Positions 4,142-6,913 of a DNA stretch of 6,913 nt are shown here, piece after piece. The stretch covers positions 1 to 6,913 of the forward strand of contig CAIPFW010000079.1 of NCBI GenBank assembly GCA_903864455.1, given 5' to 3'. Both the position numbers and the translations under genes were made by a program. This DNA comes from an uncultured Anaplasmataceae bacterium (GTDB taxonomy: Bacteria > Pseudomonadota > Alphaproteobacteria > Rickettsiales > CAIPFW01). The notes beneath the pieces are model-generated. The model was not told the origin of the DNA and did not search any database. It was given only the letters and a program-made list of their open reading frames with translations. Numbering within the stretch: position 1 is the stretch's first letter; each line of letters begins with the position of its first letter.

Positions 4142-5518
4142 ATGATAAATAAAATCTATTCTGAAAGAATCTACAACAGCTCGAATGAGAATTTAGAGAA
4201 GGTAGAGTCTTTATTGGAGAATGAGAAATATGAAGATGTAAAAAACATCATCTTAAAATTGCAAAGTTCCGACATCATCGAAATGATTTTAAATATAGAT
4301 TTCGATTTACTGGCGAATCTCGTCTTGTTAATTGAAAATCTTTTGGAGCCATACATGATTCCAAATATAGATGATGAGAGGGCAAACCTCATATACAAAA
4401 CTCTAGGCCCAGAGAAATTTACAAAAATTATCAATAAATTTGAAGATTATGAATTCTATAATTTTATACACCATCACGATGATTTAGATGAATACGAGGA
4501 TTTTGAAGAAAACTTAGACCAAAAAAAGCGATTAATTTTGCAGGATTTCTTCAAATATCCAAAAAATAGTGCCGGTCGATTGATGCAAAAAAATATTATT
4601 TATGTATCTATGGAGTGGAATATTAGACAAATTCGTGATTATTTACGCTATGTTCCAAATGTTTCTACAAATGTAGATAGAATATTTTTAATCAATAAAG
4701 AACAAAAGATTGTTGGATCAATATCATTAGCGAGGCTTTTGAAATCTGCTCCAGAAATTGTCAGTAGAGAAATAATGAATACTCGATTTACTGTCATTAA
4801 ATACAGTGAAGATCGGAAGAAAATTCTACAAATTTTTCAAAAATATTCACTCTCTTACATACTTGTCGCAGGGGATGATAATTCTATTCTCGGCGTGATT
4901 ACCGCTGATGATGCGATGGATGTTTTGGAGGATCAATTCGACCAGAATTTCATGCATGCTCAATATATAAGCGGAACAGATAATATACAAAATAAAAATT
5001 TTATTTCTTCAATCAATGCTCGTGTGCCTTGGCTTTTTATCAATGTTGTGTTTTCAATGCTTGTTTCAAGTTTCGTCGCTTTGTATACTGATATCATAGA
5101 AAAGCATATTGCGTTAGCCGTTCTTATTCCGATTATTGCATCGATTAGTAGTATAAGTGGCGCTCAAACTATCGCAACAACAATTCATACTTTGGCGAAG
5201 GAGGATGTAAAAGTTGGCGGTATTTTGAAAATATTTTCTCATGAGATTTATGTGTCAATCACGATTGCTTTCATTATGGCGATAGTTTCTGGTGGCGTGG
5301 TTTACTTGCGTTTCAATCCGCATATTTCTTTTTTATATTGTATCTCGATGTTTTTAGCTTTTACGATTGCTTCATTGAGTGGGATTTTTATTCCTTTGTT
5401 CACTCATTTTGTCATAAAGCTTGACCCTGCAATCGTTTCGCCAATTTTAGTAACGACGATTTCTGATTTTTCAGCGTATTTCGTTGCTTTGATGTTAGCG
5501 ATTTTGCTTTTGGGTTGA
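4142..5518 (+). CDS. mgtE: MgtE-type magnesium channel/transporter
   Basis: A 458-residue protein with full MgtE architecture. The N domain of helices (about 15-135) includes an acidic, His-containing stretch HHHDDLDEYEDFEEN at 110-124. The linker YPKNSAGRLMQKNIIYV (139-155) is the family's 'YPEDSAGRLM' signature. Two CBS domains follow (about 150-205 and 206-265), then a connecting helix and five membrane helices (about 296-315, 321-345, 370-390, 396-422, 432-457). The protein forms a dimeric inner-membrane channel; Mg2+ held between the N and CBS domains closes it. Asp442 in TTISDF matches the pore Asp432 of Thermus MgtE. The usual GGN.G.Q of the second helix reads SSISGAQ (336-342), and SNP before the Asp reads SPI (433-435), so two pore asparagines appear lost. 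Length is normal and the gene is intact. It ends in TGA and converges on metK, with no clear terminator in between. No Shine-Dalgarno. Confidence 0.9.
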   Translation: MINKIYSERIYNSSNENLEKVESLLENEKYEDVKNIILKLQSSDIIEMILNIDFDLLANLVLLIENLLEPYMIPNIDDERANLIYKTLGPEKFTKIINKFEDYEFYNFIHHHDDLDEYEDFEENLDQKKRLILQDFFKYPKNSAGRLMQKNIIYVSMEWNIRQIRDYLRYVPNVSTNVDRIFLINKEQKIVGSISLARLLKSAPEIVSREIMNTRFTVIKYSEDRKKILQIFQKYSLSYILVAGDDNSILGVITADDAMDVLEDQFDQNFMHAQYISGTDNIQNKNFISSINARVPWLFINVVFSMLVSSFVALYTDIIEKHIALAVLIPIIASISSISGAQTIATTIHTLAKEDVKVGGILKIFSHEIYVSITIAFIMAIVSGGVVYLRFNPHISFLYCISMFLAFTIASLSGIFIPLFTHFVIKLDPAIVSPILVTTISDFSAYFVALMLAILLLG

Positions 5519-5574
5519 TTATAAAATTTATAGGCGGGTTCGCAAAATTAAAGATTCGTCAATAATTCTTTGTT

Positions 5575-6789
5575 CTAACTCAATTCATTGAAAACATACA
5601 TCCCATTCTCCACAAATTTCTTTTCGTTAAAACTTATCTTGTTTTCTAAAATTAAATTCTTGAGCTTTTCAACTAAACTGAGTTGCTCCCATGAAAAATT
5701 TTTATCACTAAAATGACCATTTTTCGCTGTCAAATGATAAATTGGTTGCCATAATTTTAAATATTGAATAATACCATATGGCGATAAATCAACTAAACTA
5801 CTGATTATTAAAGCTAGATTGCTATCAGGAATAATGCTCGTTCCATGAGTATCGATTGAAAAAGAAAAAGGAGAAATTATTCCAATCGTATAAGCAAGCT
5901 GAACCGTAGCTCTTTTCGCAATCCCCGCAGCTACTATATTTTTTGCTATATGTCTCGCCATGTAAGCCGCAGAACGATCAACTTTTGTTGGATCTTTGCC
6001 AGAAAATGCGCCGCCACCATGAGGAGCGAGTCCTCCATAAGTATCAACAATAATCTTTCTTCCTGTGAGTCCCGTGTCTGCAAATGGCCCACCAACAATA
6101 AAAGAACCTGCCGGATTCACCATGATCTCCGTTTTTTCGTCTATAAGATGATTTGGAATGACGGATGCTATCGATGGTAAGAGAATATTTTTTATATCTT
6201 TATAATTTAATTCTTCTTCATGTTGAATAGAAATCAAGATTTTTTTTATATGAATAGGCTTTCCGTTTGTATCGTATTCAACTGCAATTTGACTTTTTGC
6301 ATCTGGTCCAAGTTTTTCAGCAATATTGCCATTTTTTATATTCTCAAAAATTTGATTTAAAATTTTTCTCGCATAGAAAATTGGCGCAGGCATGAAATCT
6401 TCTGTTTCATTTGTTGCATAGCCATACATAATGCCCTGATCCCCCGCTCCTATCTTGTCATCATCTATATTTACTAAATTTGCGATTTCATTTGATTGCC
6501 GATCCAATAAAAAAACTATTTCAACTCTATCAATATCTTCTGTCATATATGGAATCGCATTTGACTCAATAATCCAGTCTTTTATGCATTTTGAAATTTT
6601 TATTTTGTCTATATATTCACTTACTTCTCCTGCAATGATAATTGTATATCGTGCAATTAAAACTTCTACTGCAACTTTCGGTTTATCATATAAATTGATG
6701 TAATAATCTAATATTAAATCAGAAATTTGATCCGCAACTTTATCTGGATGACCAAAAGCAACGCACTCACTGACTTGAGTAAAATTCAT
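5575..6789 (-). CDS. metK: S-adenosylmethionine synthase MetK
   Basis: A 404-residue cytoplasmic enzyme making S-adenosylmethionine from methionine and ATP. By my recollection of E. coli numbering nearly all active-site residues align: GHPDK at 13-17 (His14, Asp16), Glu42, Glu55, Gln98, GAGDQG at 114-119, Asp163 and Lys165 in GPDAKSQ, Asp238, Arg244-Lys245 in TGRK, and GGGAFSGKDPTKVDRSAAY at 258-276 with Lys265, Lys269 and Asp271. DTHGT at 313-317 and the overall sequence resemble alphaproteobacterial MetK. Differences: NPTGRF reads NPAGSF (225-230), and the TTG/ATTN segment after the Glu42 strand reads ARYT. After WEQL (367-370) a lysine-rich tail makes it about 20 residues longer than E. 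coli MetK (384). The frame is intact, unlike the decayed metK of several Rickettsia. Start chosen at the ATG just before the SE..A.GHPDK motif; no Shine-Dalgarno. Confidence 0.95.
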   Translation of the reverse strand: MNFTQVSECVAFGHPDKVADQISDLILDYYINLYDKPKVAVEVLIARYTIIIAGEVSEYIDKIKISKCIKDWIIESNAIPYMTEDIDRVEIVFLLDRQSNEIANLVNIDDDKIGAGDQGIMYGYATNETEDFMPAPIFYARKILNQIFENIKNGNIAEKLGPDAKSQIAVEYDTNGKPIHIKKILISIQHEEELNYKDIKNILLPSIASVIPNHLIDEKTEIMVNPAGSFIVGGPFADTGLTGRKIIVDTYGGLAPHGGGAFSGKDPTKVDRSAAYMARHIAKNIVAAGIAKRATVQLAYTIGIISPFSFSIDTHGTSIIPDSNLALIISSLVDLSPYGIIQYLKLWQPIYHLTAKNGHFSDKNFSWEQLSLVEKLKNLILENKISFNEKKFVENGMYVFNELS

Positions 6790-6806
6790 ATTTATTTTAT
6801 ATTTTT

Positions 6807-6855
6807 ATTATATAATAACAATTTTTAACAAAAAAATCAAAATAAAGCTATTATA
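6807..6855 (-). promoter_or_regulatory. Candidate -10 boxes upstream of metK
   Basis: On the minus strand perfect TATAAT boxes lie at 6855-6850 and 6812-6807. The first would give a leader of about 55 bases, the second one of about 11. Neither has a convincing -35 at 16-18 bases. The leader is almost pure A+T and shows no SAM-riboswitch fold. Confidence 0.3.
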
Positions 6856-6864
6856 TCAACAAAC

Positions 6865-6912
6865 CCATCATATTTCCCCTTAAATAAAAAATCCCATTAA
6901 ACCATCATATTT
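6865..6912. repeat. Direct repeat CCATCATATTT at the right edge
   Basis: CCATCATATTT occurs at 6865-6875 and again at 6902-6912, 37 bases apart, both preceded by A-rich sequence. Only two copies are visible before the window ends, so it may be a chance pair, a protein-binding pair upstream of metK, or the first units of a tandem array. Confidence 0.4.
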
Positions 6913-6913
6913 G

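Noticed and set aside
4142..5518. lipoprotein-mgtE operon for metal handling
   Set aside because: A good terminator at 4024-4058 and a separate upstream region argue for independent transcription; the link between the His-rich tail and Mg2+ transport is only proximity.
5519..5574. Bidirectional terminator between mgtE and metK
   Set aside because: Only the A-T pairing TATAAA/TTTATA and a 3-bp GCG/CGC hairpin are present, too weak to call.
5950..6703. Plus-strand open frames opposite metK
   Set aside because: They are shadows of metK, which is confirmed by its active-site motifs.
6790..6913. SAM riboswitch upstream of metK
   Set aside because: The leader is nearly pure A+T with no G/C helices or pseudoknot pattern of SAM-I, SAM-II or related classes.

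Overview
The window is AT-rich (roughly 70% A+T by eye) and holds seven complete protein genes, one tRNA and possibly the tail of an eighth gene. The content points to an alphaproteobacterium, probably a reduced-genome or host-associated one such as Rickettsiales or Holosporales. The grounds are an alpha-type MetK, an OmpA-like lipoprotein with the 'YDCW' front domain that I associate with alphaproteobacteria, a TatB-like protein, an MlaA/MlaC-like pair, a tRNA without encoded CCA, low GC and near absence of Shine-Dalgarno sites. TGA is a stop here (mlaA and mgtE end in it), so the code is standard. No phage, transposon, CRISPR array or defence/toxin cluster is visible.

Layout: 1-102, possible C-terminal remnant of a plus-strand gene. 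176-472 (+), small TatB-like protein. 536-1066 and 1193-1951 (both -), a divergent MlaC-like periplasmic protein downstream of MlaA, with a terminator-like hairpin between them. 1952-2055, compact divergent promoter region. 2056-2688 (+), ThiE. 2741-2824 (+), tRNA-Leu(CAA) with a strong promoter starting 8 bases after the thiE stop. 2825-3079, a noncoding stretch with an 18-bp perfect palindrome. 3080-4000 (+), OmpA/Pal-like lipoprotein with a His/Cys/Lys-rich tail, followed by a terminator. 4142-5518 (+), MgtE-type Mg2+ channel. 5575-6789 (-), MetK, convergent with mgtE. 6790-6913, metK upstream region with a short direct repeat.

Together the genes form an envelope and basic-metabolism neighbourhood: retrograde phospholipid traffic (MlaA with MlaC), outer-membrane to peptidoglycan anchoring (OmpA-like lipoprotein), protein export (TatB-like), Mg2+ uptake (MgtE), thiamine phosphate synthesis (ThiE) and S-adenosylmethionine synthesis (MetK). 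I see no wholly new system. The features most worth following are the metal-binding-like tail of the OmpA lipoprotein, the altered pore motif of MgtE, the divergent mlaA-mlaC unit with an internal terminator, and several perfect palindromes at promoters.
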